Origin: Sphingomonas sp. SRS2
GTDB lineage: Bacteria; Pseudomonadota; Alphaproteobacteria; Sphingomonadales; Sphingomonadaceae
Direction: 5' to 3'
Length of the DNA: 64,000 nt
Assembly: GCF_000971055.1 (NCBI RefSeq)
Contig: NZ_LARW01000109.1
Coordinates: 1-64,000, forward strand
The notes beneath the pieces were generated by a model. That model had not been told where the DNA came from and searched no databases. It saw nothing but the letters and a program-made list of their open reading frames with translations. Of this stretch, positions 45,124 to 53,235 are shown in pieces. Positions within the stretch are counted from its first letter, which is position 1. Every line of letters begins with the position of its first letter. The translations under genes were made by a program, and so were the position numbers.

Positions 45124-45662
45124 AGCGCAGCCCTCCGTCGCGCCAGGAGATCGGCAAGCCGATCTTTAAGCAACTCGGTCCGCTCTGCTGCGCTCAGCCC
45201 ACTAGGAACATCCTGATGCCAGCCATGACGTTCAGCCATAGCCTTCAGTGCCTCGATCAGCCGAAAGCCCTGCGCATGATTGGCCCAGTGCAGCCGATCG
45301 ACACCGACCTGTCGCTTGCAAAAGGCCTCTAGCGCGCGCTCGGAGGGATCATTGATAGCGCCGAGCTGATGCAGCGATATCCACATCGCGCGCGCCTTCC
45401 GAGCGATAGGATGGCTGGCCGGCCCAGGCCGAGTTGTCGCGCGAACCTGTGATCGAAAACCGAGCCGTTCAAACTCGGCCACTATGGCGACCAGCTGACC
45501 AGCATCACACTGACCGGCGCTGCGCTTACCGGTTATCCTCTCCAGTACGGCGCGATAGTCGTCATCGTCCAGGCCGAGCGCCTTGCTTGCGAGGTGTACC
45601 TTGCCCAGAAGTGCGCGACGATCTGGCGCAACACTCGTATTGTGCGACCTGATCTTAGCCAT
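45120..45662 (-). CDS. GemA/Mu gp16-like regulatory protein (DUF1018)
   Basis: A 180-aa protein with RALLGKVHLASKALGLDDDDYRAVLERITGKRSAGQCDAGQLVAIVAEFERLGFR, the signature of DUF1018, then a C-terminal half (ARAMWISLHQLGAINDPSERALEAFCKRQVGVDRLHWAN) also typical. In Mu, GemA affects host gene expression and DNA topology. Standard in Mu-like early regions, downstream of MuB. Confidence 0.9.
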   Translation of the reverse strand: MAKIRSHNTSVAPDRRALLGKVHLASKALGLDDDDYRAVLERITGKRSAGQCDAGQLVAIVAEFERLGFRSQVRATTRPGPASHPIARKARAMWISLHQLGAINDPSERALEAFCKRQVGVDRLHWANHAQGFRLIEALKAMAERHGWHQDVPSGLSAAERTELLKDRLADLLARRRAAL

Positions 45663-45809
45663 TGGACGCCTCCCCGAAAATTTGACGCTGGAGGCCTTTT
45701 GGGCCGCTTAGGGGCGTCAGCCCCACAAATGCGGAGCGACCCTCATGGGAAGGCTTCCCAGCGCCATCGACGATAAGGAAGGCCGCACGCTCTCCAATGT
45801 CCTGTGCCA

Positions 45810-46760
45810 TCAGCGGCCTCCCGCACGAAAATTGCGCCGCTTGGCCGCATCGCGCAGATGCGCGATCGAAATAGGCTGGCCCGCGCCCGAAGCTGTCAGG
45901 CTCGCAATCTCCAATATATGGGTCAGTTCACGCAGCGCGCCCGGCAATGCGCCGATCTTGCGCAGGAATGTGGCTTGCTCGGCATCGGTGACGCTCCAGG
46001 CCGACAGCAGCGCCTCAATATCGCCGGGCAGCGGTTCATATTGAACGTGCCGGTATGAGAACCGGCTGCTCACCTGAGCTAGTGCGCTTTTCCGACTGTC
46101 GAGCTGGCCGACAACCTTGTCATTGCCAAGCAACGCGACGCCCACCTTCGTGCGATCGTGCCAGCCTCGAATTTCGTTGAGCGCCTTGTCGTTGAGCTCT
46201 TGGGCTTCGTCGATGATCAGCAGGCCTTTCTTGCCGCTGATGTGCGCTCGAATCTTTCGCGAGAGCTGTTGCGGGCTGCCGGTGATTTCACCGAGGCCGA
46301 TTGCCTCGGCGACTTCCGATGCCATAGTCGCAACGCCCGCCGTAGCGGGCGACATCGTAGCCAGCCATACGTTCGGATCGGCGTCGGCCAGGCGCTCCGC
46401 GACACGGGTTTTGCCGATGCCGGGCGCGGTTACGATCAGCACGATGCGGCCCGTCTGCGCATATTGAAGCAGGCCAGTAAGTTGCGTCGCCGTCTGCGTC
46501 TCATACCAGCTCGGCACCGCAGGCGCTTGAGCGCCGATCTTTGCCTGGACATCAAGGCGAGCGCGGTAGGCGAGCACTTTGCCCGCGACCTTCTCATTGC
46601 TCCCTCGGTAGCTGCCGCTCGCGAAGAGTGAGAGCGTGCTGTCGGCAACGTCGGTAAGCTTGCCCAAGGCGGGCCAGCTCAGCGTTTCATCTTCCTTGTG
46701 CGTGACTAGCCAGGCGCGCGCGCCCTCAATGTCCACGCTGTTGTCGATTACGATCTGCAT
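45810..46760 (-). CDS. MuB-like transposition target-binding ATPase
   Basis: A 316-aa AAA+ protein: N-terminal HTH (TLSWPALGKLTDVADSTLSLFASGSYRG), Walker A VTAPGIGKTRVAERLA, Walker B GLLIIDEAQEL, sensor LLGNDKVVGQ, and a helical C-terminal end. MuB binds target DNA, gives immunity to self-insertion and activates MuA. Its ribosome site is AGGAGCAGG. It is separated from MuA by three small genes. Confidence 0.92.
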   Translation of the reverse strand: MQIVIDNSVDIEGARAWLVTHKEDETLSWPALGKLTDVADSTLSLFASGSYRGSNEKVAGKVLAYRARLDVQAKIGAQAPAVPSWYETQTATQLTGLLQYAQTGRIVLIVTAPGIGKTRVAERLADADPNVWLATMSPATAGVATMASEVAEAIGLGEITGSPQQLSRKIRAHISGKKGLLIIDEAQELNDKALNEIRGWHDRTKVGVALLGNDKVVGQLDSRKSALAQVSSRFSYRHVQYEPLPGDIEALLSAWSVTDAEQATFLRKIGALPGALRELTHILEIASLTASGAGQPISIAHLRDAAKRRNFRAGGR

Positions 46761-46761
46761 G

Positions 46762-46902
46762 CTACCTGCTCCTTGCTCCTATGGACGGGAGTAAAAGGCC
46801 GCGTCGGGGTTGCAGCCCCGGCGCGGCCGACATCATCGGCGCTATCGCGCGGATGAACTGGAAAGCGCCGAACGGCGCGATGTTGAAGAGATCGGCGGGC
46901 AT
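46762..46902 (-). CDS. 46-aa ORF between MuB and the small paralogous genes
   Basis: A short frame from ATG at 46902 (two bases after the stop of the preceding gene) to TAG at 46762-46764, two bases before the MuB start region. Product: hydrophobic N-terminus (PADLFNIAPFGAFQFIRAIAPMM) and a basic tail. The exact fit into the gap suggests a real coupled gene, but there is no homologue I can name. Confidence 0.45.
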   Translation of the reverse strand: MPADLFNIAPFGAFQFIRAIAPMMSAAPGLQPRRGLLLPSIGARSR

Positions 46903-46904
46903 GA

Positions 46905-47132
46905 TCAGCCGTCTCTCTTCGAACTGAGCGCGATCGGCGCTCCGTTCGGAACAGCCTTCAGCAGTTCCGAAACGTCGTCCGGCGAAAGCCCTGCCCGCAT
47001 TATGTCGGCCGCAATCAAGCGACGATCGGCGAGCAGCTCAGCGGCCAAGTCGCGGCGATCGTGACGTCGAATCAGCTCCGCGACGGCTTCAAGATAGCCG
47101 CTCAACTCCGCGCGCCGTAGAACTTCTGCCAT
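46905..47132 (-). CDS. Small helical protein, paralogue of the next upstream gene
   Basis: A 75-aa protein (MAEVLRRAELSGYLEAVAELIRRHDRRDLAAELLADRRLIAADIMRAGL in part). The pattern AELxGYLxAxxxLIRR...AAxLxxxxxx...GL is shared with the gene at 47138, so the two seem duplicated. Function unknown; small genes of this type lie between MuA and MuB in many Mu-like phages. Confidence 0.55.
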   Translation of the reverse strand: MAEVLRRAELSGYLEAVAELIRRHDRRDLAAELLADRRLIAADIMRAGLSPDDVSELLKAVPNGAPIALSSKRDG

Positions 47133-47137
47133 ATCGA

Positions 47138-47419
47138 TCAGCACGGCAGATCTCCCGCGAGGCGAAGCAGCGCGATATATTTGCCGAGCCGCGCGCGTGC
47201 GGCCCACGGCAAGAGGTTCCCGGTCAGATACGATCGCCGCACCATTGCCTCGGGATCGACCAGCGATGCCGCCAGGGCGGTCGGGGCTCCACGTCGCAGG
47301 AGCGTATCGATCGCGGCGAGGTAGCCCGCCAACTCCGCTGCTTGGGTGCGCGCAATATCGCCCGAAAGATCGGCGCTATCGATCAAGATATTATCGTTGG
47401 ATGTAGTCGGGCCTGCCAT
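47138..47419 (-). CDS. Small helical protein of the MuA-MuB interval
   Basis: A 93-aa protein with AAELAGYLAAIDTLLRRGAPTALAASLVDPEAMVRRSYLTGNL, similar to the following gene. It starts 7 bp after the MuA stop. No recognised family. Confidence 0.55.
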   Translation of the reverse strand: MAGPTTSNDNILIDSADLSGDIARTQAAELAGYLAAIDTLLRRGAPTALAASLVDPEAMVRRSYLTGNLLPWAARARLGKYIALLRLAGDLPC

Positions 47420-47426
47420 AAACAGC

Positions 47427-49382
47427 TCAGTCCCCCACCGCGCGCAGCCGAGCGCCGCGCAGGAGGTTGTCCAGAAATGGCTGTTCAACGCCCGCTTCAA
47501 CCGGCATTGAAGCGGGCTTCAACGCCGCCGCAGTTTGCCCGCGATGCCGCACAGGACGAACGACGGATGCGGTCGGCGTGGGAGATGGCTGGCGCGGCTG
47601 CGCATATGCCTCTGCGACCTTCTCCGCGACTACGAGATCATGCGCCCGCTCGGCCTCGCGAAATTTGCGACGCCAATCGGCCTCTTGTTTCGCCCGTCGA
47701 GTAGCACCGGCTCGATCGAAGAAACCCGTCGCTTCAATGACGGGCGCTGCACAGACATACTCGCCTGTCGTCCGGTAGATGTGGATTTCGCCGTGGAGAT
47801 TGTCGGGATCGAACCGAACCGTGACCTTCTTGCCGGCGAAATTGTGTAATTCCGGCGTCCAGTAGCGGTTTCCATCGAGGGTGACGGCTCCATTATGACG
47901 GTCGCAACTACGATCCTCGGCGACAAGAAGGGCCAGGCGCATCTGTTCGGCCGTCGCCTTTCCAATCGGCGCGGTTTCATAGGAAGCCGAGAAAGCTGCA
48001 TCGAAGCTCGCGCCGTTCGCTGCCTCGCTTCTACGACCGGCGCGCGCGTTCAGTGCTGCGACGCGACGCCGGACATGCTCGGCAAATTCGTCGAGCGGAA
48101 TGGCGCGCTCACGGTAATTTTCCGGCTTCGCATCGGGTTTGTTGCCAGTGTAAGCGCCGGACATCGCGGGATGCTTGGCGATGTCGTCGCACATATCACG
48201 CCAGGCGCGCTCAATCGGCTTCGAAGATCCGCGATACGGCAGCGCCCAATGGATACGAATGCCCAACGCGGTCAGCACGCCGGTCGGATCGGTATCCTTG
48301 ATCTTAAACCTATAGCGGGATTTCGCGCCGCCAGTGATCGCCTTCGATGCGAAGGCGCGCCCATTGTCGAGCACACATTCGAGGGGAATGCCCCAGTCGT
48401 CAAACAAGTCGGCGAAGGCAAGGCGGGTCAACAACGTGTTTTCGGTCTCACCGATCCGCCACGCCAGCAGCTTGCGGCTATAGATATCCTGGATGCCGAC
48501 CATGACCGGCCGACCAACCCGGCCATCGGGCCAGCGAACGAACACATCGAACATATGGCCGTCGATATTGACGGCCTTCATCGCGTGAAGGTCTTTGACG
48601 GTCCGCGATTGCGCCGGGACAGAGCGACGTAGTGCCTCCCGTCCATTCCGCTTCGCGATCTTCAGCGACCGCTCAACCTCTTTCTCTAGCCGGCGCTGGA
48701 GGGTGCGCGGGTGCGGCAGCTCCATGCCACGCGGTGCGGCATAGTCCTCCAAAAGCCTGTAATAGCAGGACGCGAAGGTCGGCTGCTCAGGCCGAAGATA
48801 ATCGGACTTGAGTATCTGCCACGCGTTGGCGTCGATCTCGACTTCTTTGCCGCCGCCAACGCGTCGCGGAGCGAGAAAGGGCAGCCGATCACTGAGCGCA
48901 ACCGATTTGATCTCGGCGAACCAGTTGTGAATCGTGGCGGGCGAACCGCCCCATCGAACAATAGCCTCGCGGATCGCAATCGTTTTGGTTGCGCCGCTTT
49001 CAACAGCCCGTTCGATGTCGAGAATGATCGCAAGACGGCGCTCGGCCTCTGCCTTTACGCCTTCCGATTGCCGCGCAAACCAGTCCCATGCCTGCTCGAC
49101 CTGGGGCGCATCGTTGGCAGCATCGGGCATGGAAGAAAGCGCGAGCTTCGTTTCCAGCGCTTGGCGCGCTGGTGCCGGCAGAAGATCAATGTGATATTCG
49201 AGCCCGCCACCGCGCCCCACGCGCTTCCGCGCGAGCGGAAGCCCGTAATCGCCACGGCGGACCGCCCAGCGCTCAACCGCGGCTAGATCAGATACCTGCC
49301 GCTTGTTCCGCGGCAAGCCCGGAAGGCTCAGCTCGGCCAGTTCGGCGGCTGAGAGCCATTCAACGGACGGCGCGGCGCTCAA
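47427..49382 (-). CDS. MuA-like DDE transposase
   Basis: A 651-aa transposase. The N-terminal end-binding domain (WLSAAELAELSLPGLPRNKRQVSDLA...LEYHIDLLPAPARQAL) is followed by further HTH units (IREAIVRWGGSPATIHNWFAEIK) and an RNase H-like core with the full triad: D274 (VNIDGHMFDVFV), D339 (ECVLDNGRAF), E391 (SSKPIERAWRD), spaced as in Mu (269, 336, 392). A Mu C-terminal beta-barrel and a tail for MuB contact follow. It should be catalytically active. Confidence 0.95.
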   Translation of the reverse strand: MSAAPSVEWLSAAELAELSLPGLPRNKRQVSDLAAVERWAVRRGDYGLPLARKRVGRGGGLEYHIDLLPAPARQALETKLALSSMPDAANDAPQVEQAWDWFARQSEGVKAEAERRLAIILDIERAVESGATKTIAIREAIVRWGGSPATIHNWFAEIKSVALSDRLPFLAPRRVGGGKEVEIDANAWQILKSDYLRPEQPTFASCYYRLLEDYAAPRGMELPHPRTLQRRLEKEVERSLKIAKRNGREALRRSVPAQSRTVKDLHAMKAVNIDGHMFDVFVRWPDGRVGRPVMVGIQDIYSRKLLAWRIGETENTLLTRLAFADLFDDWGIPLECVLDNGRAFASKAITGGAKSRYRFKIKDTDPTGVLTALGIRIHWALPYRGSSKPIERAWRDMCDDIAKHPAMSGAYTGNKPDAKPENYRERAIPLDEFAEHVRRRVAALNARAGRRSEAANGASFDAAFSASYETAPIGKATAEQMRLALLVAEDRSCDRHNGAVTLDGNRYWTPELHNFAGKKVTVRFDPDNLHGEIHIYRTTGEYVCAAPVIEATGFFDRAGATRRAKQEADWRRKFREAERAHDLVVAEKVAEAYAQPRQPSPTPTASVVRPVRHRGQTAAALKPASMPVEAGVEQPFLDNLLRGARLRAVGD

Positions 49383-50308
49383 CGCTGCGCCTCCTCGTCG
49401 AGCAATCGCCGCAGCTCGGCTTTCATGCCCGGTGTCATGCTCTTGACCAGCTCGACGGTCGCCAGTCGCTTGCGCCTGAGATCGAGCCGATCCCAGTTCA
49501 TGAAGAACCGCTGATAAAAGGCGTTCGCTTCGACGGCTTCCGTTCGCGTGGCCTTGCTCGTGCTGATGCCGAGCTGCACCATTGCCGCATCCACCGAAGC
49601 GAAATCCGGGTCAGCCAGGATGATCTCGATCACCTGGCGTCGGCCATCTTCGCCGACGATGCTGGCGATCTTCGCCATGTTCGTGAGCTGCTCGCCGAGC
49701 CGGTGAGTGTTCAGGGCTTCGGCAAGGTCAAGAAACGGCTCGGCGATCCTACGATAAATCACGCGATAATGGCGCAACGACCGCTCGGAAATTCCCGCCC
49801 TCTCGGCGGCAATGGCATCCCATTTTGATGCTACGGCAATCGTGGCCGTAGCATCGTGAGGGAACGCATCGGCGTTCCAACGGGCTCTGGCACCACGCGT
49901 CTGGCGGCTTTCTCCAGCCCGATCGCCGTACTGTTCAGCTTCGGCGATCTTCGCCAGCTCATTCAAAAAAATTGCGCGCTCAATCGGCCGCAACTCACGG
50001 TGATCAATATTCTCCGACAGTTCGAGGCGGCGCAACTCGACAGCGGCAGTGCTGCTGTCCGCAATTTGGATAGCGTCGATAGCGCTCAAGCCTGCCAATT
50101 CGGCACCGCGTAACCGGTGAAGACCAGCAACGAGCGTCCAGGCCAGCGCGGCACGATTGCCATTGCGGCGAACGTGAATGGGATCGTGCTGACCCTCGGC
50201 GGCCATGCTGGCCCCGAGCCGCGCTGCGTGATCCGCGTGGTAGAATCCTACGCGCTCACCGACAGCTATGTTGGCAAGCGGCAATCGCAAGATGGCGCGC
50301 GCGGTCAT
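49379..50308 (-). CDS. ParB/Srx-like nuclease-domain protein of the early operon
   Basis: A 309-aa protein: ParB-like N-terminal domain (LRLPLANIAVGERVGFYHADHAARLGASMAAEGQHDPIHVRRN...WTLVAGLHRLRGAELAG; GLHRLRGA is the GxxR-type motif), then an HTH-like region (AERAGISERSLRHYRVIYRRI). It starts at 50308 (ATGA overlap) and ends in overlap with MuA. Seen in alphaproteobacterial Mu-like phages beside MuA; role unclear, perhaps DNA binding during transposition. Confidence 0.82.
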   Translation of the reverse strand: MTARAILRLPLANIAVGERVGFYHADHAARLGASMAAEGQHDPIHVRRNGNRAALAWTLVAGLHRLRGAELAGLSAIDAIQIADSSTAAVELRRLELSENIDHRELRPIERAIFLNELAKIAEAEQYGDRAGESRQTRGARARWNADAFPHDATATIAVASKWDAIAAERAGISERSLRHYRVIYRRIAEPFLDLAEALNTHRLGEQLTNMAKIASIVGEDGRRQVIEIILADPDFASVDAAMVQLGISTSKATRTEAVEANAFYQRFFMNWDRLDLRRKRLATVELVKSMTPGMKAELRRLLDEEAQR

Positions 50309-50811
50309 GGCTGTGCTCGCCAGAACTGATCGAGCGCAATCCAGAACCGATGAATCGACGATTTTGGAGGAACACGCCCTGGCCCGAACTGAGCAGCAAG
50401 CATTTCCTGAAGGCGACGCACCGGCATCTCGCGGTGCCAGCTGATCAACGCCCGGCGCACCTCCTGATCCGGCCAGAAATGGGGCTTCTTTACGATGAGA
50501 TGCCACGCCGCTTCGACAGCCTCGACCCTCCGGCGCGACAGTTGATTAACTGCGCTGGAATCGAGCGACCGGAGCCCCATCACGATATATGCGATGTCGG
50601 CTCCGGTAGTGGCGATTGCGCGGAGATAGTCTGCATCGGGCGAACGTCGCCCGGCCTCATATGCGAGCTGCGAATTAAGGCTCTGACCGCCCAGCGCGGC
50701 TAAAGCGACCGGTGCAAAGCCCAGACGCTCGCGCTCCAGACGCAGCCGATCGCCTCCCGCCCGTCGGGCCTCAACCATTCTGGCCGCATGGCTCGCCCCC
50801 GCGCTCGCCAT
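50305..50811 (-). CDS. XRE-type HTH protein of the early operon
   Basis: A 168-aa protein with an XRE-like HTH (GDRLRLERERLGFAPVALAALGGQSLNSQLAYEAGRRSPDADYLRAIATTGADIAYIVMGLRS) and a basic C-terminal helical region. It begins exactly at the Ner-like stop (TAATG). It may be a second regulator of early transcription. Confidence 0.7.
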   Translation of the reverse strand: MASAGASHAARMVEARRAGGDRLRLERERLGFAPVALAALGGQSLNSQLAYEAGRRSPDADYLRAIATTGADIAYIVMGLRSLDSSAVNQLSRRRVEAVEAAWHLIVKKPHFWPDQEVRRALISWHREMPVRRLQEMLAAQFGPGRVPPKSSIHRFWIALDQFWRAQP

Positions 50812-51056
50812 TAGTTCGCCTTTGCGATCCGCATGGCTTCCGACAACGGCGTGTTGTCGGCGACAATTATTCCGTCCTTGAGGCCGAGAATGACCGCGAC
50901 TTTATGCGCATCCCCGCGTGCACCCTTCAGCTTGCCCGAAAGAACGCCACGCACGACCGGAACCGGCACGTCGAGCTCTCCGGCTACATCTACGGCAGTC
51001 TTTCCAATTCGCGCCAAACGGTCGCGAACCTCTTCCACTTGGAGTAAACTTGCCAT
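50811..51056 (-). CDS. Ner/Cro-like small DNA-binding protein
   Basis: An 81-aa protein (VEEVRDRLARIGKTAVDVAGELDVPVPVVRGVLSGKLKGARGDAHKVAVILGLKDGIIV) with one HTH. It is the first gene of the early leftward operon and divergent from the repressor, the Ner position in Mu. It would shut down repressor transcription and tune the early promoter. The start is placed at 51056; a longer ORF runs into the operator region. Confidence 0.78.
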   Translation of the reverse strand: MASLLQVEEVRDRLARIGKTAVDVAGELDVPVPVVRGVLSGKLKGARGDAHKVAVILGLKDGIIVADNTPLSEAMRIAKAN

Positions 51057-51133
51057 AACGTAACTGCTCCATGGTTCGGATATCAGCACTATGGTGGCGA
51101 AATCAGAACCATGCAAGCGAAAGTGAGCAAACA
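51057..51133. promoter_or_regulatory. Divergent promoter/operator region of the nested element
   Basis: The 77-bp gap between the Ner-like start and the proposed repressor start holds an inverted repeat CATGGTTC (51070-51077) / GAACCATG (51106-51113). An ATG at 51071 in the repressor frame lies inside the first arm and would leave just 14 bp between the genes, so it is unlikely to be the start. Likely the operator for both regulators. Confidence 0.6.
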
Positions 51134-51799
51134 TTGTCTATTGGGGCGCGTCTGAAGGCAGAGCGATTGAGGCTTGGGCTCAGCCAGACCTATTTTGCTC
51201 AGATAGCCGGTGCATCAAAGAGTGCTCAGATTAGCTGGGAGAAGGATGAATCGTCGCCTACCGCGAAGGCATTGGTGTCGTTTCGCGAGGTGGGGGCCGA
51301 CATCCCGTTTATATTATTTGGCGAACGCCGATCGGGGCAATCGGCGGAAGTCGATTCGCATTATGCAGCCAAGGTTCACGAACTAAAGGACCAAGTCGTC
51401 AATCCTGGCAAATATATGGCCGATGATGCGCTATCGCAGGCCGCCTCTTTCCACATTGTCCAGCGAGCTGCGGACGCCCTGGGACGCATAGCAACTTCGA
51501 CCGACCCGCTAATCAGCGATCAAACCAAAGCGCTGGCTGACGATATCCTCCGCATTCATTGTAATGACGCAGCTGCGGCAGAGCGGCGGTCTGCCCGGTA
51601 TGCAGCTGTCGTCGCAGATCGTAATCGTGCGGAGCACGATCTCCGGGATGCGCTAGGAGGCGTTGGGCTGAAAATTGGTCCTGACTTAAATCAAGCCTTA
51701 CTGACGTTAATCGTGGATTATCGGATTGATGCTCGGGAGATACTTGGCCTTCTTCAAGCGTTGAAACTAGAATTAAAGGCTAACGCCGATGCTGCCTGA
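51134..51799 (+). CDS. Lysogeny repressor (c-like, XRE HTH) of the nested element
   Basis: The product has an XRE HTH (IGARLKAERLRLGLSQTYFAQIAGASKSAQISWEKDESSPTAKALVSFREVGADIPFILFGE) and a helical C-terminal part, with no protease motif. It is the only regulator on the plus strand at this end, divergent from the Ner-like gene, as Mu c is. A TTG start at 51134 leaves a promoter-sized gap; the ATG at 51071 is the alternative. Confidence 0.78.
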   Translation: MSIGARLKAERLRLGLSQTYFAQIAGASKSAQISWEKDESSPTAKALVSFREVGADIPFILFGERRSGQSAEVDSHYAAKVHELKDQVVNPGKYMADDALSQAASFHIVQRAADALGRIATSTDPLISDQTKALADDILRIHCNDAAAAERRSARYAAVVADRNRAEHDLRDALGGVGLKIGPDLNQALLTLIVDYRIDAREILGLLQALKLELKANADAA

Positions 51800-52166
51800 T
51801 GGTGTCACCTTGGCCGACATTGCTGCCGATCTTAGTAAGCCCGAACGGTATGTCCGGCTTGCCCTCGCGAACATGCTTGCCGCCGAGAAGGAGCATGGCC
51901 CGCTTGCTCTCCGCATTGGGAAAATGGGTACGGGGCAAATACCCCACTATCGGCTCGATACCGTCAGCGAAATCGAATTACTCGATGCGTCGCTCACTCA
52001 TCATTTCCCGGTGCAATCCTTTAACGGTCGAAACCATTTGGCGTTGGTTACCGAAGGTGAGGAGTCGGATATCCTCCGCGAAGAGCATTGGAGCCAAGGC
52101 AAAATGACCTGCTTAGAGCTTGCTGAATTGCTTGGTCAGATCCGAGCCAAGGGGAGACGAAGATAG
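51789..52166 (+). CDS. Winged-helix-like protein co-transcribed with the repressor
   Basis: A 125-aa protein overlapping the repressor end by 11 bp. The N-terminal part (GVTLADIAADLSKPERYVRLALANMLAAEKEHGPLALRI) reads like an HTH, and a second helix set lies at the C-terminus (MTCLELAELLGQIRAKGRR). It may modulate the lysis/lysogeny choice. Confidence 0.6.
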   Translation: MLPDGVTLADIAADLSKPERYVRLALANMLAAEKEHGPLALRIGKMGTGQIPHYRLDTVSEIELLDASLTHHFPVQSFNGRNHLALVTEGEESDILREEHWSQGKMTCLELAELLGQIRAKGRRR

Positions 52167-52286
52167 AAACCGTTGCGATCTGGCGTTCATCCGCTATATT
52201 ATTTTGGTCATTCGGCAGCTCCGCCGCGTCGATCTAATTTGGCCTGGGATGACACGGGCCCGAAGAAAGACGAAATAGGCAAATCA

Positions 52287-52311
52287 GGCCCCGCTTTGGC
52301 GGGGCCTTTTT
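52287..52311 (+). terminator. Intrinsic terminator after the repressor operon
   Basis: GGCCCCGC (52287-52294) pairs with GCGGGGCC (52299-52306) over a 4-base loop, followed by TTTTT (52307-52311). It is a textbook rho-independent terminator on the plus strand. Confidence 0.9.
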
Positions 52312-52392
52312 ATTCGGATATTCTCAATCAACCCGTTAAGCTATCGCGTGCCGGTCTGACAGCCGCGCGAGACGATTTGAACGAGGTGAGAG

Positions 52393-52695
52393 ATGCGCGA
52401 GACAAAAGAACACCGAAGCGATGGCGATCTGCTGAGCGACGCAACGGCTCGCCTACATCACGCGACTGGCGGACTCAATTTTCACTTGGAGATGTTTGGT
52501 AACGAGTTGGCTAAGCGCGAGGGTTATCGCGAGTACAAGGCCATGGACGCCATTCATTTTTACCTGATGACCAAGCATGGTTGGCTACCGCGTGATATCC
52601 GATCGATGTCATTCGACGATTTGCGCTTCGCCCTAGGCGAGGAAATGGCTGGCTGGACGCTTCCGCACAACCTGCGCAATAGTTATCCGGGATAA
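52393..52695 (+). CDS. Small protein near the left end of the nested element, function unknown
   Basis: A 100-aa protein (HHATGGLNFHLEMFGNELAKREGYREYKAMDAIHFYLMTKHGWLPRDIRSMSFDDLRFAL) preceded by GAGGTGAGAG. It lies alone between the repressor terminator and the end. This position is typical of cargo in Mu-like elements, such as defence or exclusion genes. No family recognised. Confidence 0.6.
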   Translation: MRETKEHRSDGDLLSDATARLHHATGGLNFHLEMFGNELAKREGYREYKAMDAIHFYLMTKHGWLPRDIRSMSFDDLRFALGEEMAGWTLPHNLRNSYPG

Positions 52696-53045
52696 ATCTA
52701 AAACAGCGCCAGCGACCGCGAGGCGTTCAGGTCGCTGGCGGACAATCTGCGGCCGACCGTCTTCGTGGCTTGCCGTTGCCGCTGATTGGCAGAAATTCCC
52801 TCCCAGTTTCGCTAATGCCCGACCGTGCTGCATCGTGGCTACGCTCGCGGCAGAACGTTTATTACGTTGGGTTTTAAAGATTTCCCGCCGCCCAGCTCAC
52901 CGCATTTCGGTTCAGCCAAGTTAATTATAGGATTCTGGAGAGCTGGAAGCCAAAAGCCGGTCGTTGAAAGCCAGTTGAAAGCGCAGTTTTCCGCCATTAA
53001 GAGGTCTTTCAAAGGTCGCGGGCGGCAAGCCTCTTAGAACGCGCA
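52696..53045. other. Gene-free left-end DNA of the nested element
   Basis: No supported gene; short frames here lack ribosome sites. The stretch is less GC-rich than its surroundings and has several TTGAAAG-type repeats (52965-53016), which could be protein-binding sites. In Mu the space between the early genes and attL is likewise used by end-binding and bending proteins. Confidence 0.4.
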
Positions 53046-53235
53046 AACTCCAGCTTCTCTTGTCAAAATCGCGCGGATTCTGCCTTTGACTCCAGACACA
53101 GCATTTAACGGCAGATTTTGCCGGTAGTGCCGTACAGGATGCCTGATATGCCCGAATTACGGGGCGATTTTCGCCGACCCAGTTTGACCCCGCATACCCC
53201 GGCATGCCCCGGATTAGAGTCTAGATTCTCTTGTC
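53046..53235 (-). promoter_or_regulatory. MuA-type binding sites at the left (repressor) end
   Basis: Two inverted copies of the end site: 53217-53235 (read inward GACAAGAGAATCTAGACTC) and 53046-53064 (GACAAGAGAAGCTGGAGTT). They lie 171 bp apart, unlike the tandem pair at the other end. Mu shows the same asymmetry, with L1 distant from L2 but R1 next to R2. The outer copy starts at base 9 of the element. Confidence 0.78.

Noticed and set aside
53001-53045. Possible third MuA site near the left end (CCTCTTAGAAC region)
   Set aside because: It matches the 19-bp consensus at too few positions to support.
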